45,329 bases of DNA from assembly GCA_023663735.1 (NCBI GenBank), contig JAMPGV010000017.1, forward strand, positions 1 to 45,329, given 5' to 3'. Shown one piece after another: positions 17,665-26,740 of this stretch. A model generated the notes under the pieces. It was not told the origin of the DNA and ran no database searches. It saw only the letters and a program-made list of their open reading frames with translations. The translations under genes and the position numbers were made by a program. This stretch comes from Muribaculum sp. Lineage in GTDB: Bacteria; Bacillota; Clostridia; Lachnospirales; Lachnospiraceae. Every line of letters starts with the position of its first letter. The first letter of the stretch is position 1.

Positions 17665-19125
17665 TTAAATTCCCAGCAGATTTTCGCCGACTTTCATGAT
17701 GTCTCCGGCGCCCATAGTTATCAACAAATCACCTTTTGTGCAATTTTTTAAAAGAAAATTTTCAATCTCATCAAAAGTGGGGAAGTAGTAACATTCCCCG
17801 CCGGCGTCTGTAATGCGTTCCTGCAGCGTGCGGGAGTCTATGCCCAGCGTGTCGGTTTCTCTGGCCGCGTAGATGTCGGCCAGTACCACTTTGTCGGCCA
17901 GACAGAGAGCCTTGGCAAACTCCTCCAGAAAGGCTTTGGTGCGCGTGTAGGTGTGGGGCTGGAACACGCACCAGAGCGTGTTGTGGGGGCAGGCCGCCGC
18001 CGCTTTTAACGTGGCGGTAATTTCCGTGGGATGATGCGCATAATCATCTATTATAGTGACGCCGCCCACGGAGCCTTTGATTTCAAAGCGCCGGTCGGTA
18101 CCCTGAAAGTCCTCCAGCGCCCGAAGCGTGACGCCGCTGTCGATGTGCATCAGATCCGCCAGAGCGGCGGCCGCCAGCGCATTGCTCACATTGTGGTCGC
18201 CGGGTACCCGCAGTCTGGCGGAGCGGACAGGTTCCGCCTCGTTGCAGGCGGGGGATGTGTGAATCAGGAAAGCGGGATGTCCGTACTCGTCATGCGACAG
18301 ATCCGAGGGATAATAGTCCGCCCGGGCGTCAGCCATGGAACTCATGGAACCCGTGGAATCCATGGAATCAGTGGAACTCATGGAACCCATAGACCCCATG
18401 GAATAAGTAATGACACGGCACGCCGCTCCCTCCGCAATCTCCTGCCAGTCCGGAATATCCGCATTGATAATCAACGCGCCCTCCGGGGGCAGGAGCTGTG
18501 CGAATTTCCGGAAAGAGCGGCGGATGTCTGCCAAATCCTCAAAGAAGTCCAGATGGTCTTCCTCAATATTTAAGATGATGCCCACGGTGGGAGACAGGCT
18601 TAAGAAACTGTTGGTGTACTCACAGGCCTCCGTCACAAAGCATTCGGAGCCGCCCACCCGGATATTGCCGCCGATGCTCTTGTAGATGCCGCCCACGGAC
18701 AGGGTGGGATCCACGCCCGCCTGCAGCAGGATTTCGCTGATCATGGAGGTGGTGGTCGTCTTGCCGTGGGTGCCGCTCACGGCGACGGAAGTGCGGTAAT
18801 TGCACATCAGCTGCCCCAGAAGCTGCGCCCGGGTCAGATGGGGAAGCCCGAGCTTATGCGTGGCGGCGTACTCGGGATTATCCGGCCGGATTGCGCTGGT
18901 AAAGACCACGCAGTCGATATCCGGCGTGATGTTGGCTTCCCGCTGGCCGTACAGAACCCGGACGCCCTTTTGTTCGAGCCGTTCGGTCAGGGCGCTCCGG
19001 CTCCGGTCGGATCCGGATACCCGAAAACCCGCTTCGGCCAGAATCTCGGCAAGCCCGCTCATGCTGATGCCGCCGATGCCCACAAAATAGATGGAGGAGG
19101 GATGTGCAAAATCAATTTTATACAT
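17665..19125 (-). CDS. murC: UDP-N-acetylmuramate--L-alanine ligase
   Basis: Cytoplasmic ATP-dependent ligase that adds L-Ala to UDP-MurNAc, the first step of the peptidoglycan stem peptide. 486 residues. The N-terminal nucleotide-binding part has YFVGIGGISMSGLAEIL, the P-loop is SGTHGKTTTTSM (about 115-126), and the middle domain shows ACEYTNSFLSLSP and NIEEDHLDFF. The C-terminal part has IDDYAHHPTEI and RTKAFLEEF. Unusually, residues about 241-264 are a serine and methionine-rich 3-residue repeat (SMGSMGSMSS type) encoded by 9-bp direct repeats. AAAGGACATTCCTT precedes the ATG. Confidence 0.95.
   Translation of the reverse strand: MYKIDFAHPSSIYFVGIGGISMSGLAEILAEAGFRVSGSDRSRSALTERLEQKGVRVLYGQREANITPDIDCVVFTSAIRPDNPEYAATHKLGLPHLTRAQLLGQLMCNYRTSVAVSGTHGKTTTTSMISEILLQAGVDPTLSVGGIYKSIGGNIRVGGSECFVTEACEYTNSFLSLSPTVGIILNIEEDHLDFFEDLADIRRSFRKFAQLLPPEGALIINADIPDWQEIAEGAACRVITYSMGSMGSMSSTDSMDSTGSMSSMADARADYYPSDLSHDEYGHPAFLIHTSPACNEAEPVRSARLRVPGDHNVSNALAAAALADLMHIDSGVTLRALEDFQGTDRRFEIKGSVGGVTIIDDYAHHPTEITATLKAAAACPHNTLWCVFQPHTYTRTKAFLEEFAKALCLADKVVLADIYAARETDTLGIDSRTLQERITDAGGECYYFPTFDEIENFLLKNCTKGDLLITMGAGDIMKVGENLLGI
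18334..18405. repeat. Eight 9-bp tandem repeats inside murC
   Basis: Units of CATGGAACT type start every 9 bases from 18334 to 18397. They are in frame and encode a Ser, Met, Gly, Thr and Asp-rich insertion in the central ligase domain, probably in a surface loop. Confidence 0.9.
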
Positions 19126-19180
19126 AAGGAATGTCCTTTCCGCTATGTAGTTTTTGGGGCGCTACATAAGATACAATATT

Positions 19181-19209
19181 ATTATATACATTCCGGAGGG
19201 AAAAAACAA
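19181..19209 (-). promoter_or_regulatory. Promoter of murC
   Basis: Minus-strand TTGTTT (19204-19209), 17 bases, perfect TATAAT (19181-19186). The leader contains a 7-bp hairpin (TATGTAG/CTACATA, 19144-19168) before the ribosome site. Confidence 0.6.
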
Positions 19210-19221
19210 ATACTTTAGAGG

Positions 19222-19242
19222 ATATTTGCATCTTGCAAATAT
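19222..19242. promoter_or_regulatory. Palindromic operator candidate between murC and glgC promoters
   Basis: ATATTTGCA-TCT-TGCAAATAT is a perfect 9-bp inverted repeat with a 3-base spacer. It lies 13 bases upstream of the murC -35 box and about 55 bases upstream of the glgC -35 box, a place suited to a regulator of either divergent promoter. Confidence 0.45.
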
Positions 19243-19296
19243 TGTGAAATTTATCTATAAAAATGGAAAATTATCGAAAATTTTTGGTGATTTATA

Positions 19297-19325
19297 TTCA
19301 CTTTCAGAACGGAATGTGATATAAT
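19297..19325 (+). promoter_or_regulatory. Promoter of the glgC-glgD-spoVG unit
   Basis: TTCACT (19297-19302), 17 bases, TATAAT (19320-19325), with TGA directly before the -10 box (extended -10). The ATG at 19326 follows the -10 box at once and cannot be the translation start; the ATG at 19377 is used. Confidence 0.7.
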
Positions 19326-19376
19326 ATGACCAGATTCTCGAAAGAAATCGGCCGCGCGGGCCGGAAAGGTGACAAC

Positions 19377-20651
19377 ATGATTAAAAAAGAGATGATAGCC
19401 ATGCTGCTGGCCGGGGGACAGGGGAGCCGTCTTGGCGTTTTGACTTCAAAGGTGGCCAAGCCTGCCGTGGCGTTCGGGGGAAAATACCGCATCATCGACT
19501 TTCCCCTCTCCAACTGTATTAATTCCGGCGTGGACACGGTGGGCGTGCTGACCCAGTATCAGCCCTTGCGCCTGAACACGCATATCGGGATCGGGATTCC
19601 CTGGGATCTGGACCGCAATATCGGCGGAGTGGCGGTATTGCCGCCCTATGAGAAGAGCGTCAACAGCGAGTGGTACACCGGTACGGCCAATGCGATTTAT
19701 CAGAATATGGAGTATATGGAGAGCTATAATCCGGATTATGTGCTGATTTTGTCCGGCGACCACATCTATAAGATGGACTATGAGGTGATGCTGGATTTTC
19801 ATAAGAAAAACGGCGCGGAAGTGACCATTGCGGTGATGCCCGTTCCGCTGGAGGAGGCGAGCCGTTTCGGCATCATGATCGCCGACGAGAACAAGCGCAT
19901 TACGGAGTTTGAGGAGAAACCGGAACATCCCAGAAGCAATCTGGCCAGTATGGGCATCTACATTTTTAATTGGAAGACTCTGCGGGAGGCGCTGGTGGCC
20001 ATGGCCGAGCAGCCCGCGCTGGATTTCGGCAAGCATGTGATTCCTTACTGCCATGAAAAAGGCGCGCCGCTGTACGCCTATGAATTTACCGGATATTGGA
20101 AAGACGTGGGGACGTTGAACTCTTATTGGGAGGCCAATATGGAGCTGATTGATATCGTGCCGGAGTTCAACCTCTACGAGGAGTATTGGAAGATTTACAC
20201 CAAGAGCGAGATCCAGCCGCCCCAGTATTTCTCTGAGGAGAGCGTGATCGAACGCAGTATCGTGGGAGAGGGTACCAACATATACGGAGAGGTCTACAAC
20301 TCCGTGATCGGCTGCGGCGTGACGATCGGAAAAGGCAGCGTGGTGCGGGATTCCATCATTATGAACGAGACGGCAGTCGGCGAGGACTGCGAGCTGAACA
20401 AGGCGATCGTGGCGGAGAATGTCCGGATCGGCAGCCGTGTCCGGCTGGGCGTCGGCGAGGAGGCGGACAATGATACGGCGCCCCATATTTACAACCACGG
20501 CATCGTGACCGTGGGAGAGCGGAGCGTGATTCCGGAAGGGGTCTGCGTGGGCAAAAATTCGGTGGTCTTCGGTGAGACAAGCGCTTCGGACTATGCGGAT
20601 ATGAGTCTTGGATCGGGCAAAACTTTGATTAAGGCAGGTGAACAGCATTGA
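19377..20651 (+). CDS. glgC: Glucose-1-phosphate adenylyltransferase
   Basis: Makes ADP-glucose from glucose 1-phosphate and ATP, the committed step of glycogen synthesis. 424 residues. The nucleotidyl-transferase part has [31 protein letters not shown] and the metal and sugar site [24 protein letters not shown] is also typical. The C-terminal left-handed beta-helix is seen in repeats such as [20 protein letters not shown]. The start at 19377 follows GAAAGGTGACAAC. It overlaps glgD by 4 bases; glycogen synthase and branching enzyme are not in the window. Confidence 0.95.
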   Translation: MIKKEMIAMLLAGGQGSRLGVLTSKVAKPAVAFGGKYRIIDFPLSNCINSGVDTVGVLTQYQPLRLNTHIGIGIPWDLDRNIGGVAVLPPYEKSVNSEWYTGTANAIYQNMEYMESYNPDYVLILSGDHIYKMDYEVMLDFHKKNGAEVTIAVMPVPLEEASRFGIMIADENKRITEFEEKPEHPRSNLASMGIYIFNWKTLREALVAMAEQPALDFGKHVIPYCHEKGAPLYAYEFTGYWKDVGTLNSYWEANMELIDIVPEFNLYEEYWKIYTKSEIQPPQYFSEESVIERSIVGEGTNIYGEVYNSVIGCGVTIGKGSVVRDSIIMNETAVGEDCELNKAIVAENVRIGSRVRLGVGEEADNDTAPHIYNHGIVTVGERSVIPEGVCVGKNSVVFGETSASDYADMSLGSGKTLIKAGEQH

Positions 20652-21766
20652 GAGCGATCGGAATCATTTTAGCGGGCGGGAATAACCACAGGATGAAGGA
20701 GCTGTCCCAGAAGCGGGCCATATGCGCCATGCCCATCGCCGGCAGTTACAGAAGCATCGACTTTACCCTGAGCAATATGTCCAATTCCCATATTCAGAAA
20801 GTGGCGGTGTTCACCCAGTATAACGCGCGGAGCCTGAACGAGCATCTCAATTCCTCCAAGTGGTGGGATTTCGGCAGAAAACAGGGCGGCCTATATGTGT
20901 TCACCCCGGCCGTGACGGCGGACAACAGCAACTGGTACCGCGGGACGGCGGACGCCATTTTCCAGAATGTACATTTTCTGAAAAACAGCCATGAGCCGTA
21001 TGTGGTGATCGCCTCCGGCGACGGAGTGTACAAGCTGGATTTTAATAAGGTGCTGGAGTACCATATCCGGAAGAAAGCGGATATCACGGTGGTCTGCCGG
21101 GACATGGAACCGGGGAACAATGTGGAGCGGTTCGGGACGATTCATATGAACGAGGAGAACCGCATTGAGGAGTTTGAGGAGAAGCCCATTCAGGCCAAGA
21201 CCAACACCATCTCCTGCGGCATCTATGTCATCCGCAGGCGGCTTCTGATCGAGATGATCGAGAAATGTGCGGAGGAAGATCGGTACGATTTCGTGCGGGA
21301 TATTCTGATCCGCTACAAAGACCTGAAGCGGATCTACGGATATAAGATGGAAAGCTATTGGCGCAACATCGCTTCCATCGAAGATTATTTCGGTACCAAT
21401 ATGGATTTCCTGAAAGCGGATGTGCGGGATTATTTCTTTAAACAGTATCCCGATATCTATTCCAAGGTGGACGATCTGCCGCCCGCCAAATACAATGTGG
21501 GAGCCAGAATCCGCAACAGCCTGATCTCCAGCGGCTGTATCGTCAACGGCGAGGTGGAGCATTCGGTGATCTTCAAGAAAAGCTATATCGGCAACAACTG
21601 CGTCATTAAGAATTCCATCATTCTGAACGACGTATACATCGGCGACAACACCTACATTGAAAACTGTATCGTGGAGAGCCGCGATACCATACGAGCCAAT
21701 TCCCGTTTCGTAGGTGAGGGAGGAATCAAAATTGTGGTAGAACACAATGAGAGATACATGTTATAA
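20648..21766 (+). CDS. glgD: GlgD, ADP-glucose pyrophosphorylase companion subunit
   Basis: 372 residues, paralogous to GlgC and found beside it in many Firmicutes, where it modulates the GlgC/GlgD heterotetramer. The start is TTG at 20648, overlapping the glgC stop (TTGA) after GGCAGGTGAAC. The glycine-rich N-terminus is altered ([20 protein letters not shown]), lacking the GSRL pattern of catalytic GlgC, which fits a regulatory subunit. The C-terminal beta-helix is present ([20 protein letters not shown]). Confidence 0.93.
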   Translation: MRAIGIILAGGNNHRMKELSQKRAICAMPIAGSYRSIDFTLSNMSNSHIQKVAVFTQYNARSLNEHLNSSKWWDFGRKQGGLYVFTPAVTADNSNWYRGTADAIFQNVHFLKNSHEPYVVIASGDGVYKLDFNKVLEYHIRKKADITVVCRDMEPGNNVERFGTIHMNEENRIEEFEEKPIQAKTNTISCGIYVIRRRLLIEMIEKCAEEDRYDFVRDILIRYKDLKRIYGYKMESYWRNIASIEDYFGTNMDFLKADVRDYFFKQYPDIYSKVDDLPPAKYNVGARIRNSLISSGCIVNGEVEHSVIFKKSYIGNNCVIKNSIILNDVYIGDNTYIENCIVESRDTIRANSRFVGEGGIKIVVEHNERYML

Positions 21767-21794
21767 AAAAGTTTTTAAAGGGGGCTGAAGAAAA

Positions 21795-22070
21795 ATGCAG
21801 ATTACGGATGTGCGGGTTCGCAAAATCACCAAAGAGGGCAAGATGAAGGCAGTCGTATCCATCACTCTGGATGATGAATTTGTGGTGCATGACATTAAAG
21901 TCATCGAGGGCGAGAAGGGATTGTTCATCGCCATGCCCAGCAAAAAATCCACGGACGGGGAGTACAGGGATATTGCCCATCCGATCAATTCCGGTACCAG
22001 AGAGAATATCCAACAGACGATTCTGGACGCCTATGAGAGGGCGCTGGACGAACCGGAGGAGGTTCTGTAG
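21795..22070 (+). CDS. spoVG: Septation/sporulation regulator SpoVG
   Basis: Small nucleic-acid-binding regulator, 91 residues, nearly the usual length. The whole chain matches the family: [60 protein letters not shown], and [20 protein letters not shown]. In Bacillus it affects septation and sporulation, in Staphylococcus and Listeria capsule and virulence genes. Only 28 bases separate it from glgD, so it is probably read from the glg promoter. A terminator follows at 22134. The family is also present in non-sporulating Firmicutes. Confidence 0.95.
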   Translation: MQITDVRVRKITKEGKMKAVVSITLDDEFVVHDIKVIEGEKGLFIAMPSKKSTDGEYRDIAHPINSGTRENIQQTILDAYERALDEPEEVL

Positions 22071-22133
22071 ATTCGAGGAAAAGTTATAGGCAGAAGGTTT
22101 CTTGTAGAAATTTTATTCAGAAGATTTTGGCAG

Positions 22134-22169
22134 TTCCCGGATGCGGCGTCCGCCCGTCCGGGAATTTTT
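22134..22169 (+). terminator. Intrinsic terminator after spoVG
   Basis: TTCCCGGA (22134-22141) pairs with TCCGGGAA (22157-22164), with an inner GCGG/CCGC stem, followed by TTTTT (22165-22169). It ends the glgC-glgD-spoVG unit. Confidence 0.85.
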
Positions 22170-22256
22170 GGCGGGTCAAAACCTGTCTTTTTGGTTTTGC
22201 CGCTTGTATTTTCCGGGAAAAGATGCGACAATAGACAATACGGGAGAGAAATCGTT

Positions 22257-22832
22257 ATGTATCTGATTGTGGGGCTGGGGAATCCCGGCAGAGAATATCA
22301 AAATACCCGCCATAATATCGGTTATGATGTGATAGACCGGCTGGCGGAGGCGGAGCATATTTCCGTTTTGGAGAAGAAGCACAAAGCCGTCATCGGAAAG
22401 GGACTGGTCGCAGGCGAGAAATGTGTGCTGGCCAAACCCGTCACCTACATGAATCTGAGCGGTGAGAGCGTGCGGGAGCTGGCGGATTATTACAAAGTGG
22501 ACGAGACCACGCAGCTCATTGTCATTTCCGACGACATCAGTCTGGACGTGGGACAGATCCGCGTGCGCAAAAAAGGCAGCGCCGGAGGACACAACGGGCT
22601 GAAAAACATTATCGCCCATCTGGGGCATGACCAATTTACCCGCGTAAAGATGGGCGTGGGAGCAAAACCTGCGGGATGGGATCTGGTGGACTATGTGTTG
22701 GGACATTTTTCGAGTGCGGAGCGCAAGACGATGGATGAGTCCTGTGACAGAGCGGCGGATGCGATCCGGACGATCCTCACGGACGGTGCGGACGCGGCCA
22801 TGAACCGGTTCAACGGCAAGAAGGAGGCGTAA
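22257..22832 (+). CDS. pth: Peptidyl-tRNA hydrolase
   Basis: Recycles tRNA by cutting peptidyl-tRNA released from ribosomes. 191 residues, the usual size. Motifs include GLGNPGREYQNTRHNIGYD with catalytic His19, KPVTYMNLSGESV, the acidic SDDISLDVGQIRVRKKGSAG loop and GGHNGLKNI. The start at 22257 follows GGGAGAGAAATCGTT; upstream in-frame codons lack an ATG. It is followed by mfd after one base, the common pth-mfd arrangement of Firmicutes. A weak promoter-like TTGTAT-17-GACAAT lies just upstream (22205-22233). Confidence 0.95.
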   Translation: MYLIVGLGNPGREYQNTRHNIGYDVIDRLAEAEHISVLEKKHKAVIGKGLVAGEKCVLAKPVTYMNLSGESVRELADYYKVDETTQLIVISDDISLDVGQIRVRKKGSAGGHNGLKNIIAHLGHDQFTRVKMGVGAKPAGWDLVDYVLGHFSSAERKTMDESCDRAADAIRTILTDGADAAMNRFNGKKEA

Positions 22833-22833
22833 T

Positions 22834-25800
22834 ATGCAGGCATTGCTTGCACCCTTACAGGAACTTGCGGAGTATGACGCCATGCGCGGAGCCATACGGA
22901 AACGGATGCAGAAAGCAGGGGAGAGCCGTACATCCGGCGGCGCAGGGAAAGCGGGGGGCGTGACCGCCCTGTCCGGCTGCGTGGATTCCCAGAAACTTCA
23001 TATGATATACGGATTGAGCGATGGCCTTCGGTGCAGGGTCATCGTTACTTACAGTGATTTGAAGGCGAAGGCGCTTTACGAGGAGTACAAATTTTATGAC
23101 AGGAATGTCATGTTGTACCCGGCCAAGGATTTGATCTTCTTTCAGGCGGATATTCACGGCAACCAGCTCACCGGGGAGCGGATCCGCACCCTGCGCCGTC
23201 TGGTGGAGGGGAAACCTTTGACCGTCATCACCACCTTTGCCGCGCTTATGACGCCGCAGGTGCTTTGGGACAAGGAGCGGGACGTGATCTGGATCGACCG
23301 GGGCGGCAGCCTGGACGAGGGGAAACTGGCGGATCGTCTGGTGGAGATGGGATATGAGAAGAGCGCGCAGGTGGACAGTCCGGGGCAGTTTTGCGTCCGG
23401 GGCGGCATCGTGGACGTGTTCGACCTCACGGAGGAGAATCCTTACCGGATAGAACTCTGGGGGGACGAGGTGGATTCCGTCAGAAGTTTTGACATCCTGA
23501 GCCAGCGTTCCGTGGAGAAGCTGGAGAGTATCTGCATTTATCCCGCCACGGAGTTTGTCCTGTCTAAGGAGCGGATGCGAGCCGGGTTGGAGAAGGTGGA
23601 GCGGGAGGCGGCGGAGCGGGAGCAGTATTTCCGGGACAGACACCAGCCGGAGGAAGCCCACCGGATCGCCATGCAGGTCAAGGATCTGCAGGAGCAGCTT
23701 CTGGAATGGAAGAACAAGGTGAATCTGGAAAGTTATATCCGCTATTTTTATGAGGATACGGTGACGCTTCCGGAGCTTCTGTATGGCGCGGGGGCGGATC
23801 CCGTGTATTTTATCGACGAGCCGGTCCGGGTGAAGGAACAGGCGGAGGCGGTGGAGCTGGAGTTTCGGGAGAGCATGGAACAGCGCGCCCTGAAGGGATA
23901 TATTCTGCCCGGCCAGATGCATATTCTCTACAGCGGCGAACAGGTGGCGGCGGCTCTGCAGCGGAGTATGGTGTTCACGCTGGCCACGCTGGACGGACAG
24001 GGGGGTTTTTTCAAACCGGAATCCAAATTTGACATTCATGTCAGAAATGTGGCTCCCTACAACAATAGCTTTGAAGCCTTGGTGAAAGATTTGAAAGGCT
24101 ACCGCAAGAAGGGATACCGCGTGCTTCTGCTGTCGGGTTCCCGCACGAGGGCGAAGCGTCTGGCGGAGGATCTGCGGGATCAGGAGCTGTCGGCGGTGTA
24201 TACGGAAGATCCCATGCGCGAGGTGCAGCCGGGGGAGATTGTGACCTATTACGGGCATGTGAGCAGGGGATTCGAGTATCCGCTGCTAAAGTTCGTGGTA
24301 CTCTCGGAAACGGACATTTTCGGCGCGGAGAAAAAGAAGAAAAAGAAGCGCCGGGTTTATCAGGGGCAGAAGATCAATGATTTTAACGAGTTGAAAGTGG
24401 GAGACTATGTGGTTCATGAGAGCCATGGACTGGGTATCTATAAAGGTATCGAGAAAGTGGAAGTGGAGCATGTGGTCAAGGACTATATCAAGATTGAGTA
24501 CCGGGACGGCGGCAATCTCTATGTGCTTGCCACCGGTCTGGACGTGATCCAGAAATATGCGTCCGCCGACGCCAAGACGCCCAAGCTCAACAAATTGGGC
24601 GGCAAAGAGTGGGAGCGCACCAAGACCAAAGTCCGCGCCGCGGTGGACGAGGTGGCGAAAGATCTGGTGGAGCTGTATGCTGTACGGCAGCAGTCGGAGG
24701 GCTATCAATACGGGAAGGACACCGTCTGGCAGCGGGAATTCGAGGAGATGTTCCCCTTTGAGGAGACGGAGGATCAGCTGGCCGCCATCGCGGATACGAA
24801 GGCGGACATGGAGAGCCGCAAGATCATGGACCGCCTGATCTGCGGGGACGTGGGGTACGGCAAGACGGAGATCGCCATCCGGGCGGCGTTCAAGGCGGTG
24901 CAGGAGGGGCGGCAGGTGGTTTATCTGGCTCCCACCACGATTCTCGCGGGACAGCATTATAATACTTTCGTACAGCGCATGAAGGAGTTTCCCGTGCGCA
25001 TCGATCTGCTCAGCCGCTTCCGCTCCCCTGCCGAGCAGAGAAAGACGGTGCGGGACCTGCAGAAAGGCTTGGTGGATATCGTCATCGGCACTCACCGGGT
25101 ATTGTCCGCGGACGTGCAGTTTAAGGATCTGGGGCTTCTGATCGTGGATGAGGAACAGCGTTTTGGCGTGGCGCACAAGGAGAAAATCAAGAAGCTGAAG
25201 GAGAACGTGGATGTGCTGACGCTGACGGCCACGCCGATTCCGCGTACCCTCCACATGAGCCTGATCGGCATCCGGGATATGAGCGTGCTGGAGGAGGCTC
25301 CCGGAGACCGCCAGCCCATTCAGACTTTCGTGTGCGAATACAATGAGGAGCTGGTGCGGGAGGCGCTCTCCCGGGAACTGGCCAGAGGCGGACAGGTATA
25401 TTATGTTTACAACCGCGTGCATAATATAGCTGACGTGACGGCGCAGATCGCCGCGCTTGCGCCGGAGGCGACGGTGGCTTTTGCCCACGGGCAGATGAAA
25501 GAGCAGGAGCTGGAGCGCGTCATGTTCGATTTTGTGAACGGGGAGATCGATGTGTTGGTGACGACTACCATCATCGAGACGGGGTTGGACATCCCCAACG
25601 TCAACACCATGATTATTCATGATTCCGACAATATGGGACTGGCGCAGCTCTATCAGCTCAGGGGACGCGTGGGGCGCTCCAGCCGTAACGCCTATGCGTT
25701 CCTGATGTACAGGCGGGATAAGATGTTGAAGGAAGTGGCGGAGAAACGGCTGGAGGCCATCCGGGAATTTACGGATCTGGGGAGCGGGTTTAAGATCGCC

Positions 25801-26421
25801 ATGCGGGATTTGGAGATCCGGGGAGCCGGGAATCTTCTGGGGATGCGCCAGCACGGCCACATGGAGGCCGTGGGATATGATCTGTACTGCAAGATGCTCA
25901 ACGAGGCGGTGCAGCGTATCAAGGGCGGAGCCGCAGGGCCGGACGCGGATTCGTTTGCCACGGTGATCGACTTGGACGTGGACGCATTCATTCCGCCCGC
26001 CTATATCGTGAACGAGGTGCAGAAGCTGGATATCTACAAGCGCATCGCGGGCATCGAGAACGAGCGGGAGCGGGACGATATGCGGGACGAACTGCTGGAC
26101 CGTTTCGGAGAAATCCCGCAATCCGTGGACAATCTGCTGCGCATCGCATTGATCCGGGTGGCGGCGCACAGCCTGTACATGACGGAAGTGAAGGGCAAGA
26201 ACGAGCGCATCACATTCACGTTCCGGCCGGATGCGGATGTGAATCCCGCGGGTATTCCGGCTCTTCTGACGGAGGTGGGAGCAGATCTGTCGTTCACCTC
26301 CTACGGAAATCCGTATTTTACCTATAAATACCGGAAGAGCGGGCTGGTGGAAAAGGATGCGGAGCTTCTGCTGGAACGGACGCAGGAACTTCTGACACAA
26401 ATGTCGGAAAAATTAAGATAG
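22834..26421 (+). CDS. mfd: Transcription-repair coupling factor Mfd
   Basis: Large ATP-driven translocase that removes stalled RNA polymerase and recruits UvrA. 1195 residues. Order of parts: UvrB-like N-terminus ([20 protein letters not shown] onward), the RNA-polymerase-interacting CarD-like domain near residues 515-575 ([20 protein letters not shown]), the RecG-like motor with Walker A GDVGYGKT (671-678), DEEQ (772-775) and [12 protein letters not shown], then [11 protein letters not shown] and the C-terminal autoinhibitory domain. A lysine-rich run ([10 protein letters not shown]) precedes the CarD part. AAGGAGG lies upstream of the ATG. Confidence 0.96.
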   Translation: MQALLAPLQELAEYDAMRGAIRKRMQKAGESRTSGGAGKAGGVTALSGCVDSQKLHMIYGLSDGLRCRVIVTYSDLKAKALYEEYKFYDRNVMLYPAKDLIFFQADIHGNQLTGERIRTLRRLVEGKPLTVITTFAALMTPQVLWDKERDVIWIDRGGSLDEGKLADRLVEMGYEKSAQVDSPGQFCVRGGIVDVFDLTEENPYRIELWGDEVDSVRSFDILSQRSVEKLESICIYPATEFVLSKERMRAGLEKVEREAAEREQYFRDRHQPEEAHRIAMQVKDLQEQLLEWKNKVNLESYIRYFYEDTVTLPELLYGAGADPVYFIDEPVRVKEQAEAVELEFRESMEQRALKGYILPGQMHILYSGEQVAAALQRSMVFTLATLDGQGGFFKPESKFDIHVRNVAPYNNSFEALVKDLKGYRKKGYRVLLLSGSRTRAKRLAEDLRDQELSAVYTEDPMREVQPGEIVTYYGHVSRGFEYPLLKFVVLSETDIFGAEKKKKKKRRVYQGQKINDFNELKVGDYVVHESHGLGIYKGIEKVEVEHVVKDYIKIEYRDGGNLYVLATGLDVIQKYASADAKTPKLNKLGGKEWERTKTKVRAAVDEVAKDLVELYAVRQQSEGYQYGKDTVWQREFEEMFPFEETEDQLAAIADTKADMESRKIMDRLICGDVGYGKTEIAIRAAFKAVQEGRQVVYLAPTTILAGQHYNTFVQRMKEFPVRIDLLSRFRSPAEQRKTVRDLQKGLVDIVIGTHRVLSADVQFKDLGLLIVDEEQRFGVAHKEKIKKLKENVDVLTLTATPIPRTLHMSLIGIRDMSVLEEAPGDRQPIQTFVCEYNEELVREALSRELARGGQVYYVYNRVHNIADVTAQIAALAPEATVAFAHGQMKEQELERVMFDFVNGEIDVLVTTTIIETGLDIPNVNTMIIHDSDNMGLAQLYQLRGRVGRSSRNAYAFLMYRRDKMLKEVAEKRLEAIREFTDLGSGFKIAMRDLEIRGAGNLLGMRQHGHMEAVGYDLYCKMLNEAVQRIKGGAAGPDADSFATVIDLDVDAFIPPAYIVNEVQKLDIYKRIAGIENERERDDMRDELLDRFGEIPQSVDNLLRIALIRVAAHSLYMTEVKGKNERITFTFRPDADVNPAGIPALLTEVGADLSFTSYGNPYFTYKYRKSGLVEKDAELLLERTQELLTQMSEKLR

Positions 26422-26502
26422 TTTTATTGGACTCTATATTTGATATCTTCTGATCAGAACAAGTCAAAACAAACGACAAAGTTTGAGAAGGAGGTATCGG
26501 AT

Positions 26503-26607
26503 ATGAAAGGATATATCACGGCGAACGGTTATATGGGTCTTGTGGAGGGCAGATACATTCTGTTTGCCAGCGAGGAAGATTACCGGGAATATCTGGAGGC
26601 GGCATAA
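26503..26607 (+). CDS. Small conserved-looking protein of 34 residues
   Basis: A short gene with an excellent ribosome site (AAGGAGG, 7-8 bases before the ATG). It reads MKGYITANGYMGLVEG, then RYILFASEEDYREYLEAA and a stop. It is rich in Tyr and Gly at the start and acidic near the end, with no membrane segment. I believe similar short proteins occur in Lachnospiraceae, but this is recollection and was not checked. It lies 81 bases after mfd and may be read from the mfd transcript. Function unknown. Confidence 0.65.
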   Translation: MKGYITANGYMGLVEGRYILFASEEDYREYLEAA

Positions 26608-26623
26608 GAGCCGTAGAGAAATG

Positions 26624-26740
26624 GGAATGAGCAATCGGAATGAGCGGTCGGAATGAGAGACAGACATGAGAGACAGGCATGAGGGACGGGAGTGAGGAAC
26701 AGGCATGAGGGACAGAATTGAGAGACAGGCATGGGAGGGA
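26624..26740 (+). repeat. 13-bp tandem repeat between the small protein and the GT39-like gene
   Basis: Nine degenerate units of GGCATGAGGGACA type start every 13 bases from 26624 to 26728; the last unit contains the ATG of the next gene and supplies its GGGAGGG. The array thus runs into the translation start region, and copy number or phase might alter expression. Confidence 0.88.

Noticed and set aside
17485-17751. 88-codon plus-strand frame in the gap between murC and the DnaD-like gene
   Set aside because: It overlaps the 3' end of murC, lacks a ribosome site and covers the DnaA-box cluster; it is better explained as regulatory DNA.
24286-26400. 704-codon open frame opposite mfd
   Set aside because: Same reason: it mirrors the codon bias of mfd, with His, Leu and Gln-rich low-information sequence and no ribosome site.
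26624-26740. Possible CRISPR array
   Set aside because: The repeats are directly adjacent with no unique spacers and are degenerate; there are no cas genes in the window. The same applies to 8378-8489.
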